Of a stretch of 64,000 nt of DNA, positions 47,300 to 55,891 are shown piece after piece. The stretch covers positions 620,001 to 684,000 of the forward strand of contig CAWABB010000001.1 in NCBI GenBank assembly GCA_963780165.1, given 5' to 3'. This DNA comes from CAWABB01 sp963780165 (GTDB lineage Bacteria > Bacteroidota > Ignavibacteria > UBA10030 > UBA6906). The notes under the pieces are model-generated. The model was not told the DNA's origin, made no database searches, and saw only the letters and a list, made by a program, of their open reading frames with translations. Position 1 is the first letter of the stretch. Every line of letters starts with the position of its first letter. A program made the translations under genes and the position numbers.

Positions 47300-48328
47300 T
47301 CAGTTGCTGGGGATTGATTCCGGGACCACGCCGGCAGTGAACGAGAGCGCGAACACCTCGACCCGCCCCACCTTGAACCGGAGCCGCAATTCGTGAGAGC
47401 CATGCTCCTTGTTCTTCACGAGGCCATAGAGCTTCGGTTCCCCCACGTGCAGATACGTCCGGCCGTCCGAATCGCGCTGAAGGTCCTCGCCACGCTCCTG
47501 CTCGGTCAGGTACTCATCGTCCTGCGTGACTTCCACCTGGGTCCCGCCCGGGTGCGTCGATCTCAGGACCGCCGATGCGTCGAGGCCCGAGTACGAGACA
47601 ACCAGGCTACCCTTCCCGCTTTCGGTCGAACCGAACTCATATGCCTCCCGGCCGACGAGCCACTCGCCCTGGAGATACACGCGATCCTGGAGATGAATGC
47701 CGGGATCTGTAAACTCGAGCGACGACTCCGGTATCGCGCCCTCGACATTTCCGACGCTGCCGCGAAGATACCCTCCGAAGAGCTCGGGGGTACCCTTGAT
47801 GTGCATGGCGCCTGGCCGATCGCCAGGTCTGTGCGGTTCGGCGAAATCCGGCAGATCATGAATGGCATTCGCCTCGAGGAGCAGGGCCTGAATCGCACGC
47901 TCGATCTGTGTGAAGGCCCCTTCCCCCTCGACCATCAGTCTGACGTAGCCGTCCCGATCAACAAGCACAAGCGATGGCGGCGTGCGGATCTGATATCTGG
48001 AAACGATCAGCCCGCTGTTATCGGCGACGACCGGAAGCGTGACACCGAGGCGGCGTAGTGCGCCGTCCACGACGCCGGGGTCCCGGCCGAACGAAAATCT
48101 GGGGGTATGAACCGCAACGCTCACCAACCCTGCGGACTCGTATTTCCGCTGCCATTGTTCCCAGTACTCCAGCGCGTGGAGGGAGCCCCCAGAGGTAATG
48201 TCCCAGAAGCCGATGAGGAGGACCCGACCCCGGAGCGCCGCAACGGGGACCGGTTCGGAATTGAACCAGAAGTCCCCGAGGAGCTCATGTGCCCGGACGG
48301 TGCCGGACTGGAATTCACGCGCGTTCAT
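47300..48328 (-). CDS. DipZ/TlpA-like thioredoxin-fold protein without redox cysteines
   Basis: The product of about 342 residues starts MNAREFQSGTVRAHELLGDF. The N-terminal half has the DipZ-type thioredoxin pattern (LLIGFWDITSGGSLHALEYW, LVSVAVHTPRFSFGRDP, GVTLPVVADNSGLIVSRY, TPPSLVLVDRDGYVRLMVEG). The redox pair is gone: the place of WxxCxxC is WDITSGGSLH. The second half (residues about 180-340) has a beta-sandwich-like domain seen in DipZ relatives. There is no signal peptide or membrane span. It is probably a binding or scaffold protein rather than an oxidoreductase. No Shine-Dalgarno is seen. Confidence 0.75.
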   Translation of the reverse strand: MNAREFQSGTVRAHELLGDFWFNSEPVPVAALRGRVLLIGFWDITSGGSLHALEYWEQWQRKYESAGLVSVAVHTPRFSFGRDPGVVDGALRRLGVTLPVVADNSGLIVSRYQIRTPPSLVLVDRDGYVRLMVEGEGAFTQIERAIQALLLEANAIHDLPDFAEPHRPGDRPGAMHIKGTPELFGGYLRGSVGNVEGAIPESSLEFTDPGIHLQDRVYLQGEWLVGREAYEFGSTESGKGSLVVSYSGLDASAVLRSTHPGGTQVEVTQDDEYLTEQERGEDLQRDSDGRTYLHVGEPKLYGLVKNKEHGSHELRLRFKVGRVEVFALSFTAGVVPESIPSN

Positions 48329-48440
48329 GGAGAAAATATATCGAAAGACCGCGTGATTATCAATGAAATGAGGGATTGGCGCCCGATTGATGACATAAAT
48401 CACAAAAACACCCCACGTCCACCCTCATGCCACTCCACAA

Positions 48441-48709
48441 GTGCGTCACCTAGGTGACGCACATAGTCTGTTGGGCTGGCGGATAAGGCAAGTGCGCACC
48501 AAGTGGGAGCCTGCACCAGGAGTCCATCGGGCCCTTAAGATCGTCCCGCAGACGCCCATGTGCGTCACCTAGGTGACGCACATAGTCGGACATGGATTGG
48601 AAGATAAGGCAAGGACGCACCAAGTGGGAGCCTGCACAGGAGTCCATCGTGTCCTTGAGATCGCCCCCCCCACAAGTGCGTCACCTAGGTGACGCACTTG
48701 TGGGGGGGG
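48441..48709. repeat. Array of palindromic repeats c, d and e with ~95-bp similar spacers
   Basis: The 22-bp core palindrome occurs at 48441-48462, 48560-48581 and 48676-48697. Copy e extends to a 46-bp perfect palindrome (48664-48709) with runs of eight C and G. Copy c has the left flank of a/e (ACAA) and the right flank of d (ATAGTC). The two spacers share AGGCAAG, CACCAAGTGGGAGCCTGCAC and AGGAGTCCATCG, so the units are diverged tandem repeats of 116-119 bp. The spacer 48329-48748 shows no gene. Confidence 0.93.
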
Positions 48710-48748
48710 GTGGGGGGGGTGTGAGGGCGTGGGTTGGTCATGGACAGG

Positions 48749-49537
48749 CTACCTGTGGCGCTGCAGCGTCTCCAGAAAAGAGTCGCGGTAGGTTCTGCTG
48801 AGGGGTACCCGATCGCCGCCCTGCATCACCAACGCATGATCGCCGCTTTCGAGAGGATGGATCTCGACGAGGAAGTCGATATTCACGATCGCCGATCTGT
48901 GCACGCGATGAAAGCGGGAAGGGTCAAGCCGGGAGGCGATCTCATGCAAGGTGCCGCGAACCAGATGTCTCTTCTCGTGACAGTGCAGCCTCACGTAGTC
49001 CCGCTGAGCCTCGATCCACCGGACTTCAGCAGCGCGCACGACGATGAGCCTGGACCCTGTCCTGACAAGGAACCGCTCCAGATGCCCGGCCGAGGTCGCC
49101 ATCGAAGAGAGCAGGTCCGCGATACGCGGATCGGCAGCGAACGGAGCCGCCGAAGCCACGACCTGGCGCACACGGTCCACCGCGCGCTCCAGGCGAGCAG
49201 GATCGATCGGCTTCAACACGTAGTCGAGCGCGTGTACTTCAAACGCCCGGATGGCATATTCGTCATACGCCGTGACGAACACGACCGCGGGCGGGACTCG
49301 CTCGCCAAGCTGGCCGAGCACCTCAAAGCCGCCGATCTCCGGCATCTGAATGTCGAGGAAGAGGCAGTCCGGGCGGACAGACCGCACGGTTTCGATCGCA
49401 GCCACACCGTCTTCACACTCGGCCACGACACGAAGGTCCGCATACCCGGCGAGGAGCTCGCGGAGCACTTCGCGCGCCAGCGGTTCGTCATCGACGATCA
49501 CCGCCGTAATGTCCGCCCCCGGTGTCCGCTCAGCCAT
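48749..49537 (-). CDS. LytTR-type response regulator
   Basis: The 262-residue protein has a receiver domain (ITAVIVDDEPLAREVLRELL, phospho-acceptor Asp in CLFLDIQMPE, conserved Thr in FVTAYDEYA and Lys in VLKPID) and a LytTR DNA-binding domain (LIVVRAAEVRWIEAQRDYVR, RFHRVHRSAIVNIDFL). Such regulators bind direct repeats upstream of their targets. It overlaps the kinase gene by eight bases, so the two are a cotranscribed pair. Targets are not evident from the sequence. Confidence 0.95.
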   Translation of the reverse strand: MAERTPGADITAVIVDDEPLAREVLRELLAGYADLRVVAECEDGVAAIETVRSVRPDCLFLDIQMPEIGGFEVLGQLGERVPPAVVFVTAYDEYAIRAFEVHALDYVLKPIDPARLERAVDRVRQVVASAAPFAADPRIADLLSSMATSAGHLERFLVRTGSRLIVVRAAEVRWIEAQRDYVRLHCHEKRHLVRGTLHEIASRLDPSRFHRVHRSAIVNIDFLVEIHPLESGDHALVMQGGDRVPLSRTYRDSFLETLQRHR

Positions 49538-50624
49538 GCACCGGCTCCTCGTGCAACGGCAGGGTCACCTCCGCACGCACCTGCCCCGTCACCTCCTCGG
49601 CGAGCTCGAAACAGGCACGTTCTCCATACAGGCGTTGAAGACGAGAGCGCGTGTTCTGCAGGCCCACACCCGACGACTGCCCCGAGTCCGGACCGAGCCC
49701 CGTTCCATCGTTCCGCACGGCCAACTTCAATGCGCCGTCTGAGCGGCCGGCGGTAATGGAGATGCCCACACTCCCCCGCCGCTGCGACAGCCCGTGCTTG
49801 AACGCGTTCTCGAGCAACGGCTGCAGTATCAACGACGGCACCAGAGCATTCTCAACCGACGGGTCCACGTCTACTGTCACCGTGAGCCGATCCCCAAACC
49901 GCTGGCGTTCGATCTCCAGGTACTGGCGTGTGAGTGCAAGCTCGCGGGAGAGCGGCACCTCCTGCTGTGTCCCGAGCGCGAGCGTCTCCCGCATGAGGCC
50001 GCTCAGCAGCATGATTGTGCGCCGCGCACCCGCCGGGTCTTTCGTCACGAGGGCGGAAATTGCATTGAGCGTATTAAAGAGGAAGTGCGGCTGGAGCTGA
50101 CTCTGGAGGGCGTGCAGCTGTGCGCGCGCCAGCCTGGTTTCCAGTTCGGCAGCACGCACCTCTCGCTCCTTCAGCCGCTCAGCGTAGGCAGCGCTCACGC
50201 TGATCAGCCAGATCATCCAGTACAGGAGGACACCATAGTCGACGTACACAACCAGCGAAGAGAAGTCGAACGCCAGAGGGTTCCCGTAAGCGAAATGCTC
50301 GTACAACGCAAGGACGACAAGGAACACGAAACGATGCACGTACGACAGAAGAAGACTGGCCGCAATGTGCACCGCCAGATGTCTGAGACGGTGTGGCGGG
50401 TCGAATTTGTACCGCCCCACCAGCCAGACCACAACGGGGGTGAGCGGAATCCAGAGGAAGGCGTACAGCAACTCGGACACAACCACCGCGCTCCATTCCG
50501 GGTTCAGACCGCGGGATATGCGGCTCAGAATCCCCTGAATTGCCATATACAACCCCATGGCGACCCAGGCAATCACGACGGTTCTCCACCGCAAGCGCGG
50601 CCCGCTGACGTGTGGCTGTGTCAT
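49530..50624 (-). CDS. LytS/YehU-type sensor histidine kinase
   Basis: The product of about 364 residues (start at 50624 chosen because it leaves a short N-terminus before the first helix; 50651 and 50696 are alternatives) has four to five transmembrane helices (WRTVVIAWVAMGLYMAIQG, ELLYAFLWIPLTPVVVWLVG, HIAASLLLSYVHRFVFLVVL, VLLYWMIWLISVSAAYA). The His_kinase domain follows with LQSQLQPHFLFNTLNAISAL (phospho-acceptor His) and the ATPase end LILQPLLENAFKHGL and GVGLQNTRSRLQRLYG. The signal is unknown. It pairs with the LytTR regulator downstream. Confidence 0.93.
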   Translation of the reverse strand: MTQPHVSGPRLRWRTVVIAWVAMGLYMAIQGILSRISRGLNPEWSAVVVSELLYAFLWIPLTPVVVWLVGRYKFDPPHRLRHLAVHIAASLLLSYVHRFVFLVVLALYEHFAYGNPLAFDFSSLVVYVDYGVLLYWMIWLISVSAAYAERLKEREVRAAELETRLARAQLHALQSQLQPHFLFNTLNAISALVTKDPAGARRTIMLLSGLMRETLALGTQQEVPLSRELALTRQYLEIERQRFGDRLTVTVDVDPSVENALVPSLILQPLLENAFKHGLSQRRGSVGISITAGRSDGALKLAVRNDGTGLGPDSGQSSGVGLQNTRSRLQRLYGERACFELAEEVTGQVRAEVTLPLHEEPVHG

Positions 50625-50872
50625 AGCGAGATGGTAGCCAAATCCCTCCATACTTGCCACGGCCGGCGGTGGCCGCGACTGCAGCTTCATCGACATTTTC
50701 TGTCGTTCGTCGGCATCGGGATAATCTCCATCGTGTCGCCGTGGGCAAGCGCGATTCGGAACCGTATATTATTCGTGGGATGGTTTCGGTGGAAGCGGCA
50801 GCGATCCCCGAACCGCGGGTCTCCCGTTTCGTCCGAACCGCGGTCTTCCCGTTTCATCGCAAAAGAGGAGTC

Positions 50873-51823
50873 ATGGCGACAACAAAGATGGCAGAACAAG
50901 GAAGATACGAGCGAGTCTACGGGCATCAGGCGGTGTCCCGTATCCGGGCAGCGGTGAGCCGTTGGCGCTCTGGAATCCTCGTCCTTGCAGCCTGTTCCGC
51001 AGTGACGTTGCGTGCAGTCTCCCCGGCCAACGCCGCAAATACCAGGGTCGAAGCCCTGATTGAGGCCGATCGGTCCGCAAGTTCCACCATCTGGAAGTCA
51101 GGTCTGCAGAATGGACTTCGAGAGGCGTTTGAACTGAACGCGGTCCTGCTTGTGCCGGGCGCGCCGGTGCTCACGGCGGGTGCCCTCCTCGTGCCCGGCA
51201 CCGACCTCAACCCTCCTGTACCGCTCGTTCGCTTGAGCTGGGACGCGCTAGGGGTGCGGATCTCGAATGACTCAAGCATCGGCATGACCTGGGGGGTGGC
51301 AATGAACGTGCAGGAATCGATGCCTCCCTCCATGGGACGTTATGTTGCGGTGTGGCGACATGGAGGCTCTGGCTGGCGAATCGTAGCGTACTCGCTCCTC
51401 GGCGTTTCACCTTCCGCGCGCAAAGAGTGGAACCTCTTTCGCCGCACGATCCCGGACACGCCGACAGAGATCGATACCCAACGGTTCTACGAGACCGACA
51501 GAGAGTTCGCGAGGGCGGCAGCCGATGGCAACGCTGTCACAGCCTTTCGCACGTGGGCCGCGCCTGACGCAATCATGTTCGGGCGTCGCGGGTTCATGAT
51601 CACGGGGCCCGACATGATCGGGAAAGCGGTCGAAGGGCCGGCACGATGGAGCTGGGAACCTGTCGTCGGAGGCGGAAGCGGTGACCTTGGATGGACCGTG
51701 GGCGAAGCGGTCATCGCGCCCGATCAGGCTCCCCCGGTACGGACGAAGTACCTCAGCGTTTGGCGAACCAGTGCTGACGGATCGCTCCGGTTCATCATGG
51801 ATGCAGGCAGCGTCAGGCCCTGA
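50873..51823 (+). CDS. Exported protein with two NTF2-like (DUF4440-type) domains
   Basis: The product of about 316 residues starts at the ATG at 50873 after AGAGGAG. A long basic N-region is followed by the hydrophobic ILVLAACSAVTLRAVSPANA, a probable signal peptide. Two domains of about 110 residues follow; each ends in the DUF4440-like strand pair (RYVAVWRHGGSGWRIVAYSL; KYLSVWRTSADGSLRFIMDA) and contains an ALIEADR or REFARAAADG helix at its start. The fold is a small-ligand or catalytic pocket fold; the ligand is unknown. It is divergent from the kinase gene. Confidence 0.72.
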   Translation: MATTKMAEQGRYERVYGHQAVSRIRAAVSRWRSGILVLAACSAVTLRAVSPANAANTRVEALIEADRSASSTIWKSGLQNGLREAFELNAVLLVPGAPVLTAGALLVPGTDLNPPVPLVRLSWDALGVRISNDSSIGMTWGVAMNVQESMPPSMGRYVAVWRHGGSGWRIVAYSLLGVSPSARKEWNLFRRTIPDTPTEIDTQRFYETDREFARAAADGNAVTAFRTWAAPDAIMFGRRGFMITGPDMIGKAVEGPARWSWEPVVGGGSGDLGWTVGEAVIAPDQAPPVRTKYLSVWRTSADGSLRFIMDAGSVRP

Positions 51824-51886
51824 CTCCAATCAAGTGCGGTGTTCACATGCATAATTGAGCAGACATCACTCGCGGAGGCTTCACCA

Positions 51887-54031
51887 ATGACACGCACAAC
51901 AATTTGCATCATCGCCCTGGGTCTGCTCTCGACGCCCGCTTTCGGCACGGTCCTGAGCGTTCCGGACCAACACGCCACCATCCAGGCCGCGATCGACGCA
52001 TCGTCCAATGGCGACACCGTGCTGGTGGCGCCGGGGACATACATGGAGAACATCACGTTCAGAGCGAAGAACATCGTCGTGGCCAGCCACTACATCCTGA
52101 CCCGCGACCCCGCGACGATTTTCGACACGATCATCAACGGGAGCGCGCCGGCGCACCCCGATTCGGCAAGCTGTGTGCGGATCACCGGAGGACAGAATTC
52201 CTCCGCGGTCCTCGAGGGATTCACGCTCACGGGCGGAACCGGCACGAAGTGGGTGGACGAGCACGGGGCGGGAATCTACCGCGAAGGAGGCGGCATCCTT
52301 GCGGCGCTCTCCTCTCCCACCATTCAGAACAACTACCTGATCGGCAACGAGGCGATCAACAGCGCCGGATGCGCCAGCGCCGGCGGCGGCGCGATGCGGC
52401 TCGGTGACGGATCTCCGAAAGTCCTGAACAACGTCATCGTCATGAACCGCGCGATGTACGGCGCAGGGATCGTGCTGAACTACTGCTCCGGCGCGATCGT
52501 CCGCAACAATGTCATACTCAGAAACCGAGTCTATGAGGCCGTCCCCGGCGTCACCACGTATGGCGGGGGCGGGATATGGATTAACAACAGGCTCCCCGGG
52601 TCATCCGCACCAAATCTCCTGGACAACAACACCATCTTCGCGAATGCGGCCGAGGGGAACGGCAGCGGATCCGCCGGACAGGGCGGGGCGATCCTGAGTC
52701 AGGCCGCCACCGTCGTCGCGCGCGGCAACATCATCTGGTTCAACCGCCAGTCGTTCGGAGGGCAGATCAGCGGGGCTGTCGTGCTGTCGTACAGCTGCAT
52801 CGAGGGGGGGTACACCGGGAGCGGGAACATCGACGCATTCCCTGAATTCGTTGATGCCGGCTTCGAGCTCGCAAGTTCCTCTCCGTGCATCGACGCGGGT
52901 GATCCCGATCCGTCATTTAACGACCCTGAGGATCCGGGGTCGCCGGGAAACGCGCTCACTCCGGCGCGGGGTACAACGCGCAATGATATGGGAGCATACG
53001 GCGGACCGCTCGCACGAGCGCTGCCCGAAGAAACCTCCCCGGGCATCTTTCCACCCGCCAGTCCGCAGGACTTCGGGCTGATTCTGCCTGGCCAATTCAG
53101 GGAGATCGCAATAGCGATCGGAAGCATCGGCGCTACGGGCCTCTCCATCGACAGCGTCGCGTTTGTTCACAATAGCGAACAGGCGGTGCAGCCGACGTCC
53201 AGGCTTCCATTGCTCATCGCCAAAGGGACCTCCAACCCGCTTTACATCCGATGGTCACCCGTGTCCAGTATCCTCCTGGATGACACGGTTCTGATCTTCC
53301 ACAACGATCCTTATACTGCAAACCCGGTCAAGGCGGCGCTCACAGGCAGCTCCATCCCCACACCGCTCCTTGCCATGAACACATCCGAACACAACTTCGG
53401 CACCATCGACGTCAACGTGGCTTCCAGAGACACCACGTTCTATCTCTACAACATCGGGACCGGGGATGATTCCGTGACGGTGTCGGTCGACCCGAAGAGC
53501 GTCAATCCGCCCACAGCCCTGGACGTCACCCCCCTTGCGGGCGCTCTTGTCCCCGGGGATTCTCTCGCCATCACATTCACATTCCGGCCTCGCGACATCA
53601 TCAAGTCGGCCCTCGGCCTGTACGCACCGGTCATTTCCGTGACGTCGAACCAGACGGCGACAGTGCTGCAGAAGACCATGCGGTTCCGCCTGACCGGAAC
53701 GCTGTCGGCCACGGATCCGTCCGGAGTCCCCGAGGCGTTCGGACTTGAGCAGAACTATCCGAATCCATTCAACCCGACAACTGCCATACGCTTCCGGGTG
53801 CCAGCGTTTTCAGGGTCGCAAAGCGGGCTGGCGAATGCGGATTTCAACCTGGTGAGGTTGTCGATCTACGACGCCCTGGGCCGGGAAGTGGCGGTGCTGA
53901 TGAATGAAAGGAAGGACCCGGGAGGTTACAGCGTCGAGTTTGATGGATCGGGGCTGGCGAGCGGGATGTACGTGTACAGATTAATCGCGGGTTCGTTTGT
54001 GGCAACGAAGAGGATGGTGCTGTTGAAATAG
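51887..54031 (+). CDS. T9SS-secreted parallel beta-helix protein
   Basis: The 714-residue product starts at the ATG at 51887 after GGAGG and has a signal peptide (MTRTTICIIALGLLSTPAFG). Residues about 25-330 are a right-handed beta-helix of pectate-lyase type: ATIQAAIDASSNGDTVLVAP, IVRNNVILRNR, LLDNNTIFANAA and SSPCIDAGDPDPSFNDPEDP. A region with two Ig-like strands in the style of choice-of-anchor repeats (LLAMNTSEHNFGTIDVNVAS) follows. The C-terminus is a T9SS sorting domain (FGLEQNYPNPFNPTTAIRFR ... MVLLK). It should be exported to the cell surface; a carbohydrate-related role is plausible, but no catalytic residue can be assigned. Confidence 0.9.
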   Translation: MTRTTICIIALGLLSTPAFGTVLSVPDQHATIQAAIDASSNGDTVLVAPGTYMENITFRAKNIVVASHYILTRDPATIFDTIINGSAPAHPDSASCVRITGGQNSSAVLEGFTLTGGTGTKWVDEHGAGIYREGGGILAALSSPTIQNNYLIGNEAINSAGCASAGGGAMRLGDGSPKVLNNVIVMNRAMYGAGIVLNYCSGAIVRNNVILRNRVYEAVPGVTTYGGGGIWINNRLPGSSAPNLLDNNTIFANAAEGNGSGSAGQGGAILSQAATVVARGNIIWFNRQSFGGQISGAVVLSYSCIEGGYTGSGNIDAFPEFVDAGFELASSSPCIDAGDPDPSFNDPEDPGSPGNALTPARGTTRNDMGAYGGPLARALPEETSPGIFPPASPQDFGLILPGQFREIAIAIGSIGATGLSIDSVAFVHNSEQAVQPTSRLPLLIAKGTSNPLYIRWSPVSSILLDDTVLIFHNDPYTANPVKAALTGSSIPTPLLAMNTSEHNFGTIDVNVASRDTTFYLYNIGTGDDSVTVSVDPKSVNPPTALDVTPLAGALVPGDSLAITFTFRPRDIIKSALGLYAPVISVTSNQTATVLQKTMRFRLTGTLSATDPSGVPEAFGLEQNYPNPFNPTTAIRFRVPAFSGSQSGLANADFNLVRLSIYDALGREVAVLMNERKDPGGYSVEFDGSGLASGMYVYRLIAGSFVATKRMVLLK

Positions 54032-54130
54032 GTGGTGGGTGGGCTGGGGTTCGGGGCCTGACGGAGGGGCTCGTGATAGGATGGGGTTTGTGACAGGTGA
54101 TGGACGTGGGAAAGCCGCTTTGAGGGTGAG

Positions 54131-54418
54131 GCTGACGCCCGTGCTGTTGTCGGCCGGAGCGCCCGGGAGCCGCATCGAGGGCGAGGCTAGCGCCCGTGCC
54201 TTTGCTGCGGTGGCGCAAGCGGAATGTTTGGATGGTAAAGCTGACGCCCGTGCTCATGTCGGCCGGAGCGCCCGGGAGCCGCATCGAGGGTGAGGCTAGC
54301 GCTCGTGCATTTGCCGCGGTGGCGCAAGCAGAATGTTTGGATGGAAAGGCTGACGCCCGTGCCTTTGCCGTGGTGGCGCAAGCGGGTTGTGTAGATGGAA
54401 AGGCTGAAGCCTGCGCTG
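54131..54418. repeat. 109-bp tandem repeat between convergent genes
   Basis: GCTGACGCCCGTGC starts units at 54131, 54240 and 54349; the first two are 109 bp, the third is cut after 54 bp and followed by GCTGAAGCCTGCGCTG. Each full unit has two related halves (GCTGACGCCCGTG and GCTAGCGCCCGTG). Several reading frames are open on both strands, but none has a start with a ribosome-binding site, so I take the sequence as non-coding. The spacer 54032-54486 holds nothing else. Confidence 0.85.
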
Positions 54419-54486
54419 TTGTCGGCGTCGGGTGGAGGGGTTGGCGCCGGCCTACCCGTGCCACACGTCCGGTTGCTGCGGGCCGC

Positions 54487-55197
54487 CTACCTCCTGCGGC
54501 CCCCCGTACGATCCTCATCCCGGCCTCTCCCCTCCACCACGATCACGAACTCCCCTTTCAGCTCAGTGGACCCGAGCTTGCGGTGAAGCTCGTTCGCGGT
54601 GCCGTAGAATTTCCGCTCGTCGGGCATCGTGAGGTTGAATGCCACGCAGATCCGCCGCTTGTCCTGGAAGGTGCTGGCAAGATCGCGCAGGAGCGGCACG
54701 AGGCGGTACGGTGTGTCCATCAGGACGATAGTTCTGCGCTCGTTCATGAGCTGGCGAAGCTCAGCCAGCCTGCGTTCTTTCTTCGGCGAGAGCCATCCAT
54801 AGAAAACGAACTGGTCGACCGAGAAACCGGAAACGGTGAGTGCCGGGAGCAGCGACGACGCACCGGGGATCGGGACGATCGTCATGCCGGCCTCGATCGC
54901 TCGCCGCACGAGCATCTGACCCGGATCGGAAAACACCGGTGTGCCGCAGTCGGACACGACGGCGACGTTCTTTCCCGCCTTCAGATGGCGGAGGATCACA
55001 TCGGTTGCCGCCGCCTCGTTGTGCTCGTTCAGCGCCTCGACGGGCTTCTGGATCTCGAAATGCCTGAGCAGGCGCTCCCCCTCGCGGCGTTCCTCATAGA
55101 TCACCAGGTCAACGGACTTCAGGACCGAGATGGCCCGGAACGTCATATCCTCGTAGTTGCCGATGGGAGTAGCGACAAGGTAGAGTGTACCATTCAT
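54487..55197 (-). CDS. rsmI: 16S rRNA 2'-O-ribose C1402 methyltransferase
   Basis: The 236-residue protein is of the tetrapyrrole-methylase fold. It starts MNGTLYLVATPIGNYEDMTF and has LKSVDLVIYEERREGERLLR, LNEHNEAAATDVILRHLKAG, VVSDCGTPVFSDPGQMLV and the SAM-site VPIPGASSLLPALTVSGF. RsmI methylates the ribose of C1402 in the decoding centre of 16S rRNA. In this genome LVATPIGNYED replaces the usual NLxD turn. The C-terminal 15 residues are a basic tail. It is 135 bp downstream of dut. Confidence 0.94.
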   Translation of the reverse strand: MNGTLYLVATPIGNYEDMTFRAISVLKSVDLVIYEERREGERLLRHFEIQKPVEALNEHNEAAATDVILRHLKAGKNVAVVSDCGTPVFSDPGQMLVRRAIEAGMTIVPIPGASSLLPALTVSGFSVDQFVFYGWLSPKKERRLAELRQLMNERRTIVLMDTPYRLVPLLRDLASTFQDKRRICVAFNLTMPDERKFYGTANELHRKLGSTELKGEFVIVVEGRGRDEDRTGGRRR

Positions 55198-55331
55198 GAC
55201 TCATCACCTCCGGGCTGCTCAACACCTTTCCTGATGCAGCGCGATTGCGCCACCGGTCCCGAACCCGCGCTCGCCGCGTTCCAGCCAGTCCTGCTCCGAC
55301 GCACCGCCAACCCTTCGCTCCGTCGGCCCCG

Positions 55332-55787
55332 TTACCTGCCGGTGTGGCCGAACCCCCCCGCCCCGCGTGAGGTTTCGTCCAGCCCCGGCACTTCCTCCCA
55401 CGTCACGCGGGAATAGCGCCCGATGATCATCTGCGCGATCCGCTCCCCCCGCTTGATCACGAACGGGGTCTTGCTGAAGTTCGTGAGGATGATCTTCACC
55501 TCTCCCCTGTAGTCCGCGTCGATCGTCCCGGGCGCGTTCAGGATCCCGATCCCGTGCTTGATCGCGAGTCCGCTTCGGGGCCGGACCTGCGCTTCGAATC
55601 CGGGCGGGAGCGCGATGGCGATGCCTGTGGGGATGAGCGCCGTCTCCCCGGGGCCAAGCGTCGTCGGCTCATGCACGGCCGCACAGAGGTCCATCCCCGC
55701 CGCGTGCTCGGTGGCGTACGCCGGGAGCGGGATATCGGCACTGGAATTGTCAACACGCGTTACGCGCACTACGACATCCTGCTGCAT
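55332..55787 (-). CDS. dut: Deoxyuridine 5'-triphosphate nucleotidohydrolase
   Basis: From the ATG at 55787 (MQQDVVVRVTRVDNSS) the product is 151 residues, the usual size of trimeric dUTPases; starts at 55814 or 55880 would lengthen it. The five motifs are present: AYATEHAAGMDLCA, PRSGLAIKHG, the catalytic-Asp motif NAPGTIDADYRGEVKIIL, RGERIAQMIIGRY and the C-terminal RGAGGFGHTG. It turns dUTP into dUMP and pyrophosphate and keeps uracil out of DNA. It is upstream of rsmI on the same strand. Confidence 0.95.
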   Translation of the reverse strand: MQQDVVVRVTRVDNSSADIPLPAYATEHAAGMDLCAAVHEPTTLGPGETALIPTGIAIALPPGFEAQVRPRSGLAIKHGIGILNAPGTIDADYRGEVKIILTNFSKTPFVIKRGERIAQMIIGRYSRVTWEEVPGLDETSRGAGGFGHTGR

Positions 55788-55891
55788 GGGTGCTCGGTCC
55801 TGAAGGTGGAACATCGATGGCCTGCGGAAGACGGGACTCGCACACGCGCAACCCTGCGTGTGAAGAAAACCCGAAAACATGGAACACCCTG

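Noticed and set aside
48441..48709. CRISPR-like array of palindromic repeats with spacers
   Set aside because: The spacers are ~95 bp and similar to each other, only three units exist and no cas gene is near; it is a tandem duplication of a palindrome-bearing unit.
54131..54418. Small secreted or repeat protein genes in the 109-bp repeat
   Set aside because: Frames are open on both strands because of base composition, none has a ribosome-binding site, and the unit is not a multiple of three.
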